From contig CM036754.1 in the NCBI GenBank assembly GCA_020796225.1, positions 19,668,867 through 19,732,866 on the forward strand: a DNA stretch of 64,000 bases. Reading direction: 5' to 3'. The position numbers were made by a program, and so were the translations under genes. Position 1 is the stretch's first letter; each line of letters starts with the position of its first letter. Origin of the DNA: Arion vulgaris (Eukaryota; Mollusca; Gastropoda; Stylommatophora; Arionidae). Below, in pieces: positions 28,847-38,884 of this stretch. The notes under the pieces were generated by a model, which saw only the letters and a list, made by a program, of their open reading frames with translations, was not told where the DNA came from and made no database searches.

Positions 28847-29899
28847 TAAACACGTAAACACAAAGTACTACAGTTTTACAAAATACATAAACAGTGACGA
28901 TAAACAGCAACGTTTCGACCAAAAGGCCTTTATCAAGCAAACAATACAACAAGAATGACGAATTTCGAGGAACACTACAAATGGACGATTACATGTGGAA
29001 ACATAAACCTATCTAATGAAAATCTGGGAATAAAAACGAACAACGAAATGAGTGCAACACAAAAACCGAAAGTGGAAAAGAGAGAAACAATAAACAATAT
29101 AGTGGATAAATGACACATATATGGAGCAAACACACATATAGATAACAAGGCACGAGATAAGACAGTACTAAGAAGCATAGGAATGTAATGCGTTGAGTTC
29201 AAGAGGTCGCAAAGTGCCATAGAATGAAATAAAACGGTTCTCCAGGGCGAATCGACTGCGATCATCGGAGGAACATGATCGGATGGCTGTGACCTGGACA
29301 TCGTCAACTCCTGAATGGCCAGTATCGTTGAAATGAGTGGCCACAGGAGTCAAGACGTTGGCGAATATCGCGTAAGTGTTGGGCGAATCGGTCACTGAGT
29401 CTCTTACCGGTTTCGCCAATATAGGACTTGTTGCATCGTTTGCAGGTGATGGCATAGATGATATTGCGGACTCACGTGAAACTGTCTTGAATGGCATACG
29501 TAGCTTTTGGAAAAGAGACAGTGGGGGTCTGTATTACATATGCACATGTATTACAGCGCCGACGTCCGCACTGGATGGTGCCAAAGTGACTCTGGATATT
29601 AGGCTTGAGGCGACTGTGTACCAACAAATCCTTGAGGCTTCTGTCCCGTCTGTAAGCCACCAAAGGATAGTGTTGGAAGACTGAACGTGTCTCAGGATCA
29701 GACTGAAGAATAGGGAGATGATGGAATAAGACCTTTTCACCAGGGAACTATGAGGGTGGAAAGTTAAGATAAGTTTAACCCTGTCAGACTTGGGGGTTCT
29801 ATGTATGTGAGAAAGGGCCTCCTGGCGAGCAATTAGCTGAACCCGATGCATGGCAGATGTAAGCACATTCTCCGGGTACTGCAGCTTCCACCTTTTTTC
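28847..29899 (-). mobile_element. Penelope-like element, 5'-truncated, with target duplication
   Basis: A 1053-bp minus-strand insert between perfect 13-bp repeats GAAAAGGATATGC (28834-28846 and 29900-29912) inside SINE J. The 3' end (left) carries the family terminus (ACACGTAAACACAAAGTACT). The 5' end is truncated in the region after the reverse transcriptase. Its clean duplication shows that it moved by target-primed integration. Confidence 0.9.
29168..29866 (-). pseudogene. Penelope-like polyprotein C-terminus (RT end, linker, GIY-YIG)
   Basis: Order on the minus strand: LTFHPHSSLVKRSYSIIS (post-RT 'TYHP' block), VAYRRDRSLKDLLVHSRLKP, then a Cys-rich linker CGRRRCNTCAYV. Next come IIYAITCKRCNKSYIGETGK and RLSDRFAQHLRDIRQ (GIY-YIG core). 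After a shift follow PVATHFNDTGHSG, ALENRFISFYG (conserved Glu) and LRPLELN. At least two frameshifts (near 29700 and 29350) split it. The domain order matches Penelope-like retroelements. The CCHH-like linker CxxxxCxxC is typical of the GIY-YIG insert region. Inactive as read. Confidence 0.9.
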
Positions 29900-29912
29900 G
29901 AAAAGGATATGC

Positions 29913-30375
29913 CACGATTTTCATGCGTTTGGATATATATATATTTATAATTTTCTCTAGCTTTTTGAGAAATTGGGATATGAAGTGTCTGTCACTTTAT
30001 ATTTCTACATCCTTATGTGCAAGAGATAAGAGGGTCAATTCCTTTCCTCACGCGTGGAACGTCGAGTGTGGAATTGAACCAACAACTCTCTCGAGTCGGA
30101 ATCGATAAGCAAACGCTTACACATTACGTTAATCCGTCCCTCTACAAATAAATCCATCTAATCTGAGCTACCCCCTACATTTATCAAAATTGGACAGAAA
30201 TTTAAAGAGTCGATGTTTCTACCAAAAGGTGTTTGTTAAGAAATGCACAAATAGATTTTTTAAAACCAGAATGACAAAAGTAGCCTGAGTGCAATACTAA
30301 TATAAAAGAAGCTTAAGTAACATGTACGAAGTTAGGGGGAAAAAAATCTAACTATACTGCAAATGTGATCTACTA
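29913..30375. other. SINE J tail, then unrecognised sequence
   Basis: About 15 bp of SINE J tail, an AT run at 29934-29946, then AT-rich DNA containing the tRNA-like block at 30050-30145. Confidence 0.45.
30050..30145 (-). mobile_element. tRNA-like SINE head, unknown family
   Basis: On the minus strand TTGGTTCAATTCCACAC resembles a B box and GTAATGTGTAAGCG an A box, 50 bp apart. Confidence 0.45.
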
Positions 30376-31730
30376 TAGTCCGTTCAACAACTCATGCCCA
30401 CAGTCCAATGCGAATTGTAACAAAACCATCAATTCTACAGTAGCGAAACTTTGCACCAAATCTTAGAATTATACCGACACAAATGTCTGATAGCAGAAAT
30501 TGTTATAGGAAACCTAGATTTTGTAATATAACAGTTTCTTTTTATGTTGGCAGCATATTTGGCTAATCTGAAACGAAATTTTAGTATTTACAGTAAACGC
30601 ACCAATATGACATTTGATGACTAGTCTAATGCAAAGGCATCATCCCAGCTTATACATGGGGGCCAATTGTGATATTTGCAATAGTCATTTAATAAACAAG
30701 AAATGTAAACAAAATCGTATTATGTTTTTAAATAATTTACATTACAGTTAAAGTTAGCTGTCATAATGTCATCCTCCTTTCATGTCCACGCTTGGGATTG
30801 GAAATAGCGGAGCTACTTGGAGACGTTCTTTTCAAATCACTACTTCTTCGGCACAATGTTCATGTCTTAACATATGTGGTAGGGAGGTATAACTACAATA
30901 AAATAGCTCTTTTCTCTGGTTCTTGTATACTGTTGTACAGAAGACCCATATGTGCCTATTTGCGGAAATGCTTGTATAGTATTATGACACTTTCTGCATT
31001 GTAACTTCAAACTCATTAGAAATGTTATATAAATGTCTGTTTTGAGCAGTCAACAATATGACCCAATAGCTTCACACTAATTTTGAAATACGACTTTAAC
31101 TAAAAGTCCGTTTCGAACTTATGACGTCATTTGTTTACCACGGTCAACCTCGAGTTAATTTGGTGCTCGGAAAATTCAAAAATTGTTTTTAAAAACCATG
31201 GAATTCGTCCTGAATGTTGCTATTTTTGTCATCAATGTATTAAGTGGCTGTAAACCAGTGTTACCCAACCTTTTTTGTGCCATGCCCCACCAAAGCTTTT
31301 AGAAAATTCGTATGCTCCCCACCTCCTTTTTATATTATTTTAAACTTCAGTAACGGGATTGTTAAGCAACATTAATTTTTGTCAACAGAGATCCAAAAGC
31401 CGAGATATCGGTTTTGCAACATCATGAACATTAGTTAAACTCTGAACAAGTCCATTGCCCCCCTTAACGGTGAAAATGCCCCCTGTGGGGTGTGGGCCCC
31501 ACGTTGGGAAACAGGGCTGTAAACATTAGTTTTCTCCAATCATGCCAGTGGATGCGTTAAATATATAGCACAAAGAAGGAACCTTCTAGATGGTATGATT
31601 GTTTGAATGGCAAAAAATTTTTGTAGCGTCGGGAACATGTGTAGTTCACATGCAAGTTTTCAAGCTATTTCATCAAATGGTTACAAAGATACACATTTTT
31701 ATCTGTGGGCATGACAAGTTGATTGGACTA
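30376..31730 (-). mobile_element. Non-autonomous relative of the DDE transposon
   Basis: Inverted ends TAGTCCGTTCAACAACTCAT and its diverged inverse (GATTGGACTA at right) between TA dinucleotides (30374-30375 and 31731-31732). The termini begin like copies 1-3 (TAGTC.GT.CA). Internally 30985-31150 is similar to 10985-11170 of copy 1 (CTTTCTGCATTGTAAC, CAATAGCTTCA, AACTTATGACGTCAT). The transposase core is missing. It holds a hAT MITE at 31256. Confidence 0.85.
31256..31516. mobile_element. hAT-type MITE, 261 bp
   Basis: CAGTGTTACCCAACCTTTTT at left and the inverse of CCCTGTTTCCCAACGTGG at right, between perfect 8-bp repeats CTGTAAAC (31248-31255 and 31517-31524). Nested inside the transposon 30376-31730. 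Confidence 0.95.
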
Positions 31731-31732
31731 TA

Positions 31733-32412
31733 GTTTTTTGATTACTGAACCCACGTTATAACACTCTGGGCAGACTTATCAACGGGTATTGGATCCACGT
31801 AATCCTCAAAATATTATATATGCTCAATATTTATATTTTCAATAATATCTAGAAAAAATAGGGGAGGGCGCACGAAGTTTTGAAACCTGAAATCTTACCC
31901 ATTTCCTGTTTTTACGCCCCTGGTTCGTCTAAATGAAGCTTGCTTGAAAAATAAGACTGTTTACTGCAAAAAGAATATATAATGTTGCAACAGACTTGTC
32001 ACGAAACGTGCTTTTTTGTGTTATTTACCAGTGTCAATGAATTTGGGAAAGAAAGAATGTTGAATGGAATCTGCTCCTGCAATGATTTCTGGTCGTAGAG
32101 CAGCTGGAGGTAATCATGGAAGCAAAACACTAATAACAAGCAGATAATGTATGAGGTGTGCAGTTTGACACTGACATTGCCTTTCACAATACTAGACCAT
32201 CAATCAAGACCAATACGAGTGACAGTGACACAGTAAGGAAGTATGAAGATCTAGTTTTACCCATACTACGTTAAGCGTTTACACGAACATTCAAATACGA
32301 CATGTTCCATCCGTCAACATAGGTTTTTTTTTAAATTTTGTTCTTTGTATTTATGTCTTCCAGACTAGTTAGTTCTGAAATAAAATTTAATTGCAACTAA
32401 ATGGCGGATTTT
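31733..32412. other. No recognised element
   Basis: AT-rich; nothing recognised. Confidence 0.4.
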
Positions 32413-32428
32413 GTAATCGTTTCTCGCC

Positions 32429-32678
32429 CGAGTGGTTACCGGGACCCAAATCTGGGGTGTAAAGAATAGAACCACTGTTACCTGCCATGCATGTCGTAAG
32501 AGGCGATTAAGGAGGTTTGGATGAAATCGGATGCATGTGTCCTAAACGTGTAGAAGTCTATGCGTTTAGGGGCCTACCAAACCAATGTGCAACGTATACA
32601 CGTTCTTGGCAATGATCAAACATGTCACAAAAAGTGATTAAATTGGTCGTAAAGAACGAACGCAAATAAGAAGAAGAA
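32429..32678 (+). mobile_element. SINE family B, full length
   Basis: A 250-bp copy between perfect 16-bp repeats GTAATCGTTTCTCGCC (32413-32428 and 32679-32694), the longest target duplication in the window. Confidence 0.95.
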
Positions 32679-32796
32679 GTAATCGTTTCTCGCCTTGGAT
32701 GTTTTACTGCAGTCTTCCCTTGAATCGTCAGTAATATATGCCAATTTTGATGAAGTTATTCGTCGTAAGGTCCTCATGTATCCCATTTGTTCTTGT

Positions 32797-32890
32797 TTTA
32801 TCTTGTTTTGTGCATGTAATTAGCTATCTTGTTTTGTGCATGTAATTAGCTATCTTGTTTTGTGCATGTAATTAGCTATCTTGTTTTGGC
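32797..32890. repeat. 26-bp tandem repeat
   Basis: About 3.5 units of TCTTGTTTTGTGCATGTAAT plus TAGCTA, followed by decayed units to 32975. Confidence 0.85.
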
Positions 32891-32979
32891 ATGTCAAACT
32901 ATGTTTGCAAGTATTAAGATTGTTGTGCATGTAAAGCTAAACTGTTTGGATGTAATTAGTATCGTTTTGCTGTTTAGAT

Positions 32980-33110
32980 TTTTTTTACTGTAAATTCTTC
33001 TTTATCGTCAGTAATATATCTAATTTTGATGAAGTTAGTATCTGTTGGTCTCATGTAATTTCCTATTTGTTCTTGTATTCTATCTTGTTTTGTGCATGTA
33101 ATTAGCTTTA
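32980..33110. repeat. Corrupted repeat of the array's left flank
   Basis: Collinear with 32700-32830 (TTTTACTG, CGTCAGTAATATAT, AATTTTGATGAAGTTA, CCTATTTGTTCTTGT) with many indels, then again the 26-bp unit. Possible assembly error. Confidence 0.65.
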
Positions 33111-33129
33111 CTTATTCGAATAAAAGTAA

Positions 33130-33310
33130 AAAAACAATAATGGAACCCTTTTTCATAACTCGTGTTTTCTTAATATGGTGTTAGTCCCGTGTTTTTCATT
33201 GATCGTCGGTACACGGTGGGTGATGTTGTCAGCGTAACACAGGCCACTTTTACTGCCCAGTGCTTCTCCTGGTACCCAGGTACCCTGGTACCCAGTAGAG
33301 ACTGGGTCGG
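33130..33310 (-). mobile_element. SINE family I fragment
   Basis: Matches 34005-34225: ACGGTGGGTGATGTTGTCAG and CAGTAGAGACTGGGTCG. The tRNA head is missing. It contains a local GGTACCCAGGTACCCTGG duplication. Confidence 0.6.
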
Positions 33311-33838
33311 TTTGAGAGTCGTTCTTCCTCTTCTTATTTACCCCTTTATCTCCAAGGAGGCATTGGTCCACAACCAAGGTCTTGCAAGCTCTTATGCGCT
33401 TGGTTGTGGTTGTTAAAGCTAATGTTTTTATTGTGCGTGGTAGCTAATTCCACACCAAACCTCAACTTTCGCTGTAAACAGCATGTGGTAGATAGTAGTG
33501 GTTCTATTTTTTACCCCGAATTTGGACCCCGGGCAACCACACGGGCGTTACTCTGAATAGTCTGCCTTCTTCGACTATTGGACAGGAGAGACGTGTAGGC
33601 GCATTTCCTTAGATTCTCATCGTCTGTATTGCGATCAAATCTTGAATCAGACATGTATGCACCTACCCTCTACTTATACCAGAGTAGCTCTCAATCGATC
33701 CCTACCCGCTAGCCAGACATTAGTCTTTTACCAGGGCCACCCCTTTGATATGGGATAGGGTCTCGGTCAGTGCCAGCTCACTGACACGCGCCAACTTATA
33801 TCCTACACTATTGCGCCTGCGGCCTCTTGAGAGCTATT
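33311..33838. other. Unrecognised; includes SINE B scrap
   Basis: 33476-33546 is a minus-strand SINE B head (GTGGTTCTATTTTTTACC, GGGCAACCACACGGGCG). The rest is GC-richer sequence of unknown origin. Confidence 0.45.
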
Positions 33839-33839
33839 A

Positions 33840-33935
33840 CGGTCGAAAACATATTCTACGCACACTATGGAATTGAACCCGGGACTTCTAGCCTTAGAAA
33901 CGAGTTCACTAGCAACTACGCTACTATGGCTTTTT
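33840..33935 (-). mobile_element. tRNA-like head related to SINE I
   Basis: Minus strand: GTAGCGTAGTTGCTAGTGAA (A box region) and CCCGGGTTCAATTCC (B box). Confidence 0.6.
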
Positions 33936-34004
33936 ATACTCATAAAGACTGTGACAAACGACAATAATAATTCCTCTCTTACCGTTATACGTTACATAGG
34001 TAAG

Positions 34005-34225
34005 TAAAGTAAAGGAACCCTTTCATACCTCGTGGTATATAGGTCAATACAGTGTTAGGCCTGTATTTTCATTGACCGTCGGCACACAATGGGTGATGTG
34101 GTCAGCATCACGTCGGCCGCCTTTACTTTCCCAGAGCATGTCTGGGTACCCAGTTGAGGCTGGTCGACCTGAGAGCCGTCGCGGTCGGGAAAAATTCCAC
34201 GCGCATTGCAGGAGCTGAACCAGAG
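34005..34225 (-). mobile_element. SINE family I
   Basis: Minus-strand element. GTAAAGTAAAGGAACCC at left (tail), CACAATGGGTGATGTGGTCA, and a head towards GGAGCTGAACCAGAGCC. The fullest relative is 43810-44080. Confidence 0.75.
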
Positions 34226-34469
34226 CCAACTATAAACTACGAATTCATTTTAAAATCAACACAAAATGCTAACTCGAAGTCATATTATCCAACAAGTTTA
34301 GTTTAACAATAAGGAATATCAATATAATGAATATGTTTACCAACAAATAACCATAGACTCACCGAATTGAGTAAAATTGCAAAAAAAAGCGTGCAGTGTT
34401 CTATCAAACATCTGTATTTTCAGATCCCTTTTCTTAAGGTCAGGAATACCGGCCAGTTGTCTGGCCTGT

Positions 34470-34552
34470 GCTGAGAGCCGGCTGTGGTTGAACCCAGACC
34501 ACCAGCCTTGCGGAGCGAGTTCACTAACAACTACGTTACAGCGGCTCTCTAC
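34470..34552 (-). mobile_element. SINE I tRNA-like head
   Basis: Minus strand: GTAACGTAGTTGTTAGTGAA and TCTGGGTTCAACC, the A- and B-box regions only. Confidence 0.65.
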
Positions 34553-34612
34553 GTTACGTAGGGCCTGCAAGTAATTTCCCCATACCGCTCTATCCTTGGC
34601 GAACGACAAGCT
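34550..34612 (-). mobile_element. LINE family G scrap
   Basis: ACGTAGGGCCTGCAAGTAAT then CCCATACCGCTCTATCCTTG. Confidence 0.5.
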
Positions 34613-34737
34613 CTATGTAAAACTGTTATTTTTTCTCTGTGACAGTATGCCCATTATTCTAGAAAGTAAATGTAAAGGAACTAAACAAGTTTCTCCATCA
34701 ACCATTTACTTTTTCATCAGCTTTATGGTCACTGTCA

Positions 34738-35110
34738 TGATTGATTAATTGATTGATTGATTGATAGGATCATCATCATTGCATTTCGATTAGTAACCAT
34801 AAGCGCTCCGATCTCTTTGTTACACAGGCAGATCTCAACTGCAGTGCACACACTCCGTAGCACGGGCGGGGGTCCCGATACATTTTTTAAAGATGGTTAA
34901 AAACATTTTTGTAGGAAGTTTATTTTAAATCTTTTCTAATGAACTTTGCACAGGCAGAGGCTTTCCAGCCTGCCCTTCTCGATTTTGAACTGAAATGGTT
35001 CTTTTACATGCTCAAATTGAACACGGGACCTACGTTTTATCGTCCGTCTCCGATAAGACTTGGAACTCGATCTCACCTACACTGAGATCAGGGATCTCTG
35101 GAAAAATATT
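34738..35110 (-). mobile_element. Repeat family H, long copy
   Basis: Begins with (ATTG)n, then TTAGTAACCATAAGCGCTCC, CAGTGCACACACTCCGTAGC, GTAGGAAGTTTATTTTAAAT and GAACACGGGACCTACG. Collinear with 18357-18715 over about 350 bp. Confidence 0.7.
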
Positions 35111-35515
35111 CCGATGGCTCTACAATGGAGCGAAACTATCTATCTATCTATCTTCTTTTCTTCTTTTGTCGTCACACTGCTACCGGGTTGTTGCCCAGTG
35201 TCGTGGTTTTCTGTTTTTGTCTTGCGCTGTTCTGGTGGCTTGGGTGATTGTTATGTTTGCTCTTTGACAGGATTCTGAATGTACCTCTCTCTCTCTCTCT
35301 CGCGATCATCGCCCAGACCGATGTACCAGACTTACCCATAAATTATATTCATGTGAAAATCTGATTCATGCAGTCTTAGCATTTGTGTGTTTTACGTCAC
35401 ACCTTCAGCACCATTTGAAGCTATATTGCTTATCCTTCGGCGATGTGTCTAGTTTCAGCCAGCGTTTACTCTGTTCGCTCTCCGTTCTGTAGCCATCTAG
35501 TGTTTTTACGGTGTG
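35111..35515. other. No recognised element; short TATC and CT runs
   Basis: TATC repeats at about 35135-35152 and CT repeats at 35286-35302. Confidence 0.5.
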
Positions 35516-35519
35516 AGGT

Positions 35520-35637
35520 AGCTAACCCCACGACCAACTTCCTCAGTCACCTCTTACGACATGCATGGCAGGTAACAAAGTAACTGTGGTTCTATTCTGT
35601 ACACCCCAATTTGGGCCCCGGTAACCACTCGGTCACG
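35520..35637 (-). mobile_element. SINE family B, 5' part
   Basis: Minus-strand head: CACCTCTTACGACATGCATG, then ACACCCCAATTTGGGCCCCG. Confidence 0.75.
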
Positions 35638-35639
35638 AA

Positions 35640-35745
35640 TGTATCTATCCATCGATCTATCCATCTATCCATCCATCCATCCAACCACACATCCATCTAT
35701 CCATCCACCATCCATCCATTCATCCATCCATCCATCTGTCGATAT
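35640..35745. repeat. ATCC tetranucleotide microsatellite
   Basis: Imperfect CATC/ATCC repeats; the Ile/His/Pro/Ser-rich open frames here are artefacts. Confidence 0.9.
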
Positions 35746-36069
35746 CTATATTTACCTATGTTTACAGAATGTGCTAGGAAAACTGGGTACCATTGTGGTA
35801 AGCCTACTGATGATACTGTAAACATCTATAATTTCGTGAGACAGGTTTGTAGTTATACTGTGCCCTGCTTGCAACTCTAAATATAGTAGTCTGTTGCGTT
35901 CTGTCTAACTTGGAGATTTGGTCTTCTGGTTAATTACTGTCAATTCTAAGATCCCATTCACGTTTCTATTTTCCTTTAATAAGTGTGTCTGCTTCTTTCT
36001 GTAAAATTCTTTGGAAAAATGTTCATTTTTGGTGTTTTCTTTATGTCCATCTCTCTCTCTTCTCTCTCT

Positions 36070-36400
36070 TCTCTCTTTTGCCTTTACCGGAATGGGGTAT
36101 AGGCCCTCAACCAACTCATGCCAAGTCTTTCTATCTCTAGCTATCTCCTGCAGCTTCCTCCAACTCTTTTTTATATTGTTGATCCCCGCCTCCAAATCTC
36201 GTCTCCATGTATTTCTCGGCCACCCCTTCTTTCGCTGTCCCTGCGGGTACCAGGCAAGGACCCTTCTTGTTATATTCCCCTCTTGTTTTCGCAAAGTGTG
36301 TCCTATCCAGCGCTAGCATCTTTTTCTAACCTGTTCGTTCACTGGAATCTGTCTTGTTCTCTCCATAAGTTCTTCATTTCCATCTCTAATATTTATTAAT
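36070..36400 (-). mobile_element. LINE 3' fragment, 'RPRNTWRRDLE' family
   Basis: Minus strand: EGNITRRVLAWYPQGQRKKG, WPRNTWRRDLEAGINNIKKS, WRKLQEIARDRKTWHELVEG. This matches the C-terminal tail of a non-LTR pol ('ITRQ.L.WNPQG.RKRGRPR.TWRR..E......W..L...A.DR..WR..V..L'). A 129-residue frame is open, so decay is modest. Another copy is at 50385. Confidence 0.8.
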
Positions 36401-36412
36401 TTACAGGTTTCT

Positions 36413-36417
<5 letters not shown>

Positions 36418-36484
<67 letters not shown>

Positions 36485-36535
36485 CTGTAGGTTGCTTTAT
36501 ATATATACATATATATTTATATATATATATATATA
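36418..36535. repeat. CT and AT dinucleotide runs
   Basis: (TC)n at 36418-36452, then (TA)n in two blocks to 36535. Confidence 0.95.
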
Positions 36536-36884
36536 TTATCATTTGTCAAATATAAATATATTTATATGTATGTATGTTCGTGCGTGTGCGTATATCTGTG
36601 TGTGCATGTATGTTCGTTTATTTATATTATTTACCTTTCTCTTTCTATCCATCATTTATTCATGTATATGTTTATCTGTATTTCGGTATATCTTTATAAA
36701 TGTATATATAAATATGTATGTATCAAACTTTCGTATTTTATATATGTATGTCTGTATGTCTTACTTTACTGAATCGTACATTTTCTACTACAGGGTGGGT
36801 GTATTGTTTTAGTTAGAGTTTTTTTTCCAGAGAAAACGCGATACGGTCAGTTTTTTTCTGTCACGGTACGAGTCTAAGCCACGG
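36536..36884. other. TATG/TGTA-rich low-complexity sequence
   Basis: Tyr/Val/Cys-rich open frames derive from low complexity. No element recognised. Confidence 0.5.
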
Positions 36885-37085
36885 TACCTCAAGGCAACAG
36901 CAGTAAACTAGTCGTAAAGTTGTCTAGGCACCACTTATAGGTTCAGTAGTTTGCATTGCTTTCTGAACGGTAAGGTCTATTCTTACCACTCGTAAAATCC
37001 CCAGGGACCACATTTGCTTCCAAATTGCCCCCCGCTGGACTTGAGTCAGGTCCTCTTAAGTTGTAATCAAGCTCACTACCGCCAA
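36885..37085 (-). mobile_element. SINE family J
   Basis: Minus-strand copy: TAGGCACCACTTATAGGTTC, AGTAGTTTGCATTGCTTTCT, with the head at right (GTAATCAAGCTCACTACC). Confidence 0.7.
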
Positions 37086-37121
37086 GTCACAGTCGCCGAC
37101 TATATCTATATATATGTTTAT

Positions 37122-37287
37122 CAGTGGCGGAGCGTGAACCTTTTTGTTGGTGGGGCCAGATACACATTTTCAGTAAAATCACGTTTTTGGGTTAGGGTAT
37201 ATTTTAATTTATTAAATAATAAATACACGTTACACATTATTTTGGTGGGGCCAGGCCCCACTGGCCCTTAATGACGAGCCGCCACTG
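37122..37287. mobile_element. hAT-type MITE, CAGTGGCGGCTCG family
   Basis: A 166-bp copy with perfect 8-bp repeats ATGTTTAT (37114-37121 and 37288-37295). The left end reads CAGTGGCGGAGCGT, one change from the family. Confidence 0.95.
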
Positions 37288-37483
37288 ATGTTTATTTTAC
37301 TTTTAATATTTTTTTTCTCCCACTTATTAAATAATTTTACCATCTAAATTTAGCTGAAAGCTTTCCTCAGTTATAATCTGCTGCTTATTTTTGTGGAAAA
37401 CTGACTGAGAAATATTTTGCTATTATTTTGTCACTAGCACATTATCAATTCTGATTTGTCTGTGTCTTTCAATCCCCGCTCGA

Positions 37484-37735
37484 TGGTCTCTATGGCGAAG
37501 TGGTTAAGCTCTTGTCTTATGTTCCGAATGTTGTATGTTCGAATCCGGACCGCGCTGTTCAGTTCACGGGTGCATTTTTTCCAGAGACCCTAGGATTGTC
37601 GCCGGAGCTACAGTGCTTTGTGTAATGCTCCAGGCAAATGGCGTGCAATTTCTGCGGAGAGCGACAGAGCCATATGGAGCAAATCCCATTGTAATAAAGT
37701 AAATCCTTTAACTTTAGATCAGTTTTTTCTCAATC
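37484..37735 (+). mobile_element. SINE family C, near full length
   Basis: A-box-like TATGGCGAAGTGGTTAAGC and B-box-like ATGTTCGAATCCGG, then CCTAGGATTGTCGCCGGAGC, AATGGCGTGCAATTTCTGCG and a 3' part through GTAATAAAGTAAATCC. Confidence 0.85.
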
Positions 37736-37834
37736 CACGAGTAATATTATTCAACTTTTTCCTGCTTTTTATGCAACTTACTGTGTCGAAAACGTATATA
37801 AAGTTGAAATCGAACTGATGTCTTAGCTAAGGAG

Positions 37835-38275
37835 GGCAGTGCCAAAGAGCAAATTTACCAACCCTTGTCTTTTCAAGAGGTCAAAACCCTCATACAGAGA
37901 AAATCTGCAGTAGACTGGAAGACAAACACTGGATATGATTATGGAAAAGACTCCCTCAAAGACCTAAGCAGAACAGACCAGGTCATTATATTTCGACTAC
38001 GCACCGGACACTGCAGACTCAACAAACACTTATACAGACTAGGAATAAGTCAAACAGCTCTCTGCCAGTGTCAGCAGGCAGAACAGACACCAGAGCATAT
38101 CCTGCAAGACTGTCCTCTTCTGTGTGAGCTGAGAAGTAACATGTGGCCACACCCAGTCGACCTGAAAACTAAGCTTTGGGAAAACCTGACAGACCTGAAG
38201 CTGACTGCCCAGTTTGTGGTCCACAGTAAATTAAGCGCATGACCAGAGATCGCTGAAGAAGAAGAAGAAGAAGAA
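37835..38275 (+). mobile_element. LINE C-terminal fragment with GAA tail
   Basis: Encodes KDLSRTDQVIIFRLRTGHCR, LNKHLYRLGIS and CQCQQAEQTPEHILQDCP, the conserved post-RT region of jockey/I-like non-LTR pol ('FRLRTGH..L..HL..IGI..S..C.C....T..H.L..CP'). The frame is open for 125 residues and ends just before a (GAA)n tail at 38256-38275. The tail is the same trinucleotide as in SINE families A and B. The reverse-strand relative is at 24632. Confidence 0.85.
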
Positions 38276-38880
38276 ATCGAAAGATGACCTTCGTCGACAT
38301 AACCTAGAGAGCTCTGCTTGAAATAAATATATCATCGATAAGGATTATTAGCTTCCAGGTGAGGTCATCTTGTATGTGTTTATTGCTTCTTGTCTACCCT
38401 GCAAGCGCTGTTTGCGATAAACAAAATCCTACACCAGGTTCATTATGTATTTTTTATCTTTGAAACAGAATGCTAACGCTTCATTTCATTACTCAATGTA
38501 TATCTTATAACGACCAACAGGAATGCCAATACCAGCCATGCGTAGTCTCACGGTTGGAGCAATATTTTCCCCTTTCATGTTTCAAGAAATACCCAAAAGA
38601 CGCCAATACAAACGACAGGTGTTGCTTACCTGCAGATGGATGTTAGTTCTTGACTATAAGTTAGAATAACAATTCATGTTATTTCGCTTTGAGTTCTTCT
38701 TATTCACTGAACAGTTGGTAGTTCACGACATTAACAGAAGACATTATATTCAGCAAGTATTACTAGACTAGTTTGTTTTTTTACGTTCCACCATTTTTGT
38801 TTTCTAACTATTATTTATTGTACCGTATTCCCAGTTTAAAGATGAATCGCTCTAGTTTTGAGATTTTACATTCTCATTGA
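38276..38880. other. No recognised element
   Basis: AT-rich; nothing recognised. Confidence 0.4.
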
Positions 38881-38884
38881 AAAG

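Noticed and set aside
35611..35880. Ser/Ile/His/Pro repeat open frames
   Set aside because: ATCC microsatellite and its flank.
37500..37560. Candidate tRNA gene
   Set aside because: A- and B-box-like sequences are present, but the arms do not pair as a cloverleaf and the sequence continues into the SINE C body found in several copies.
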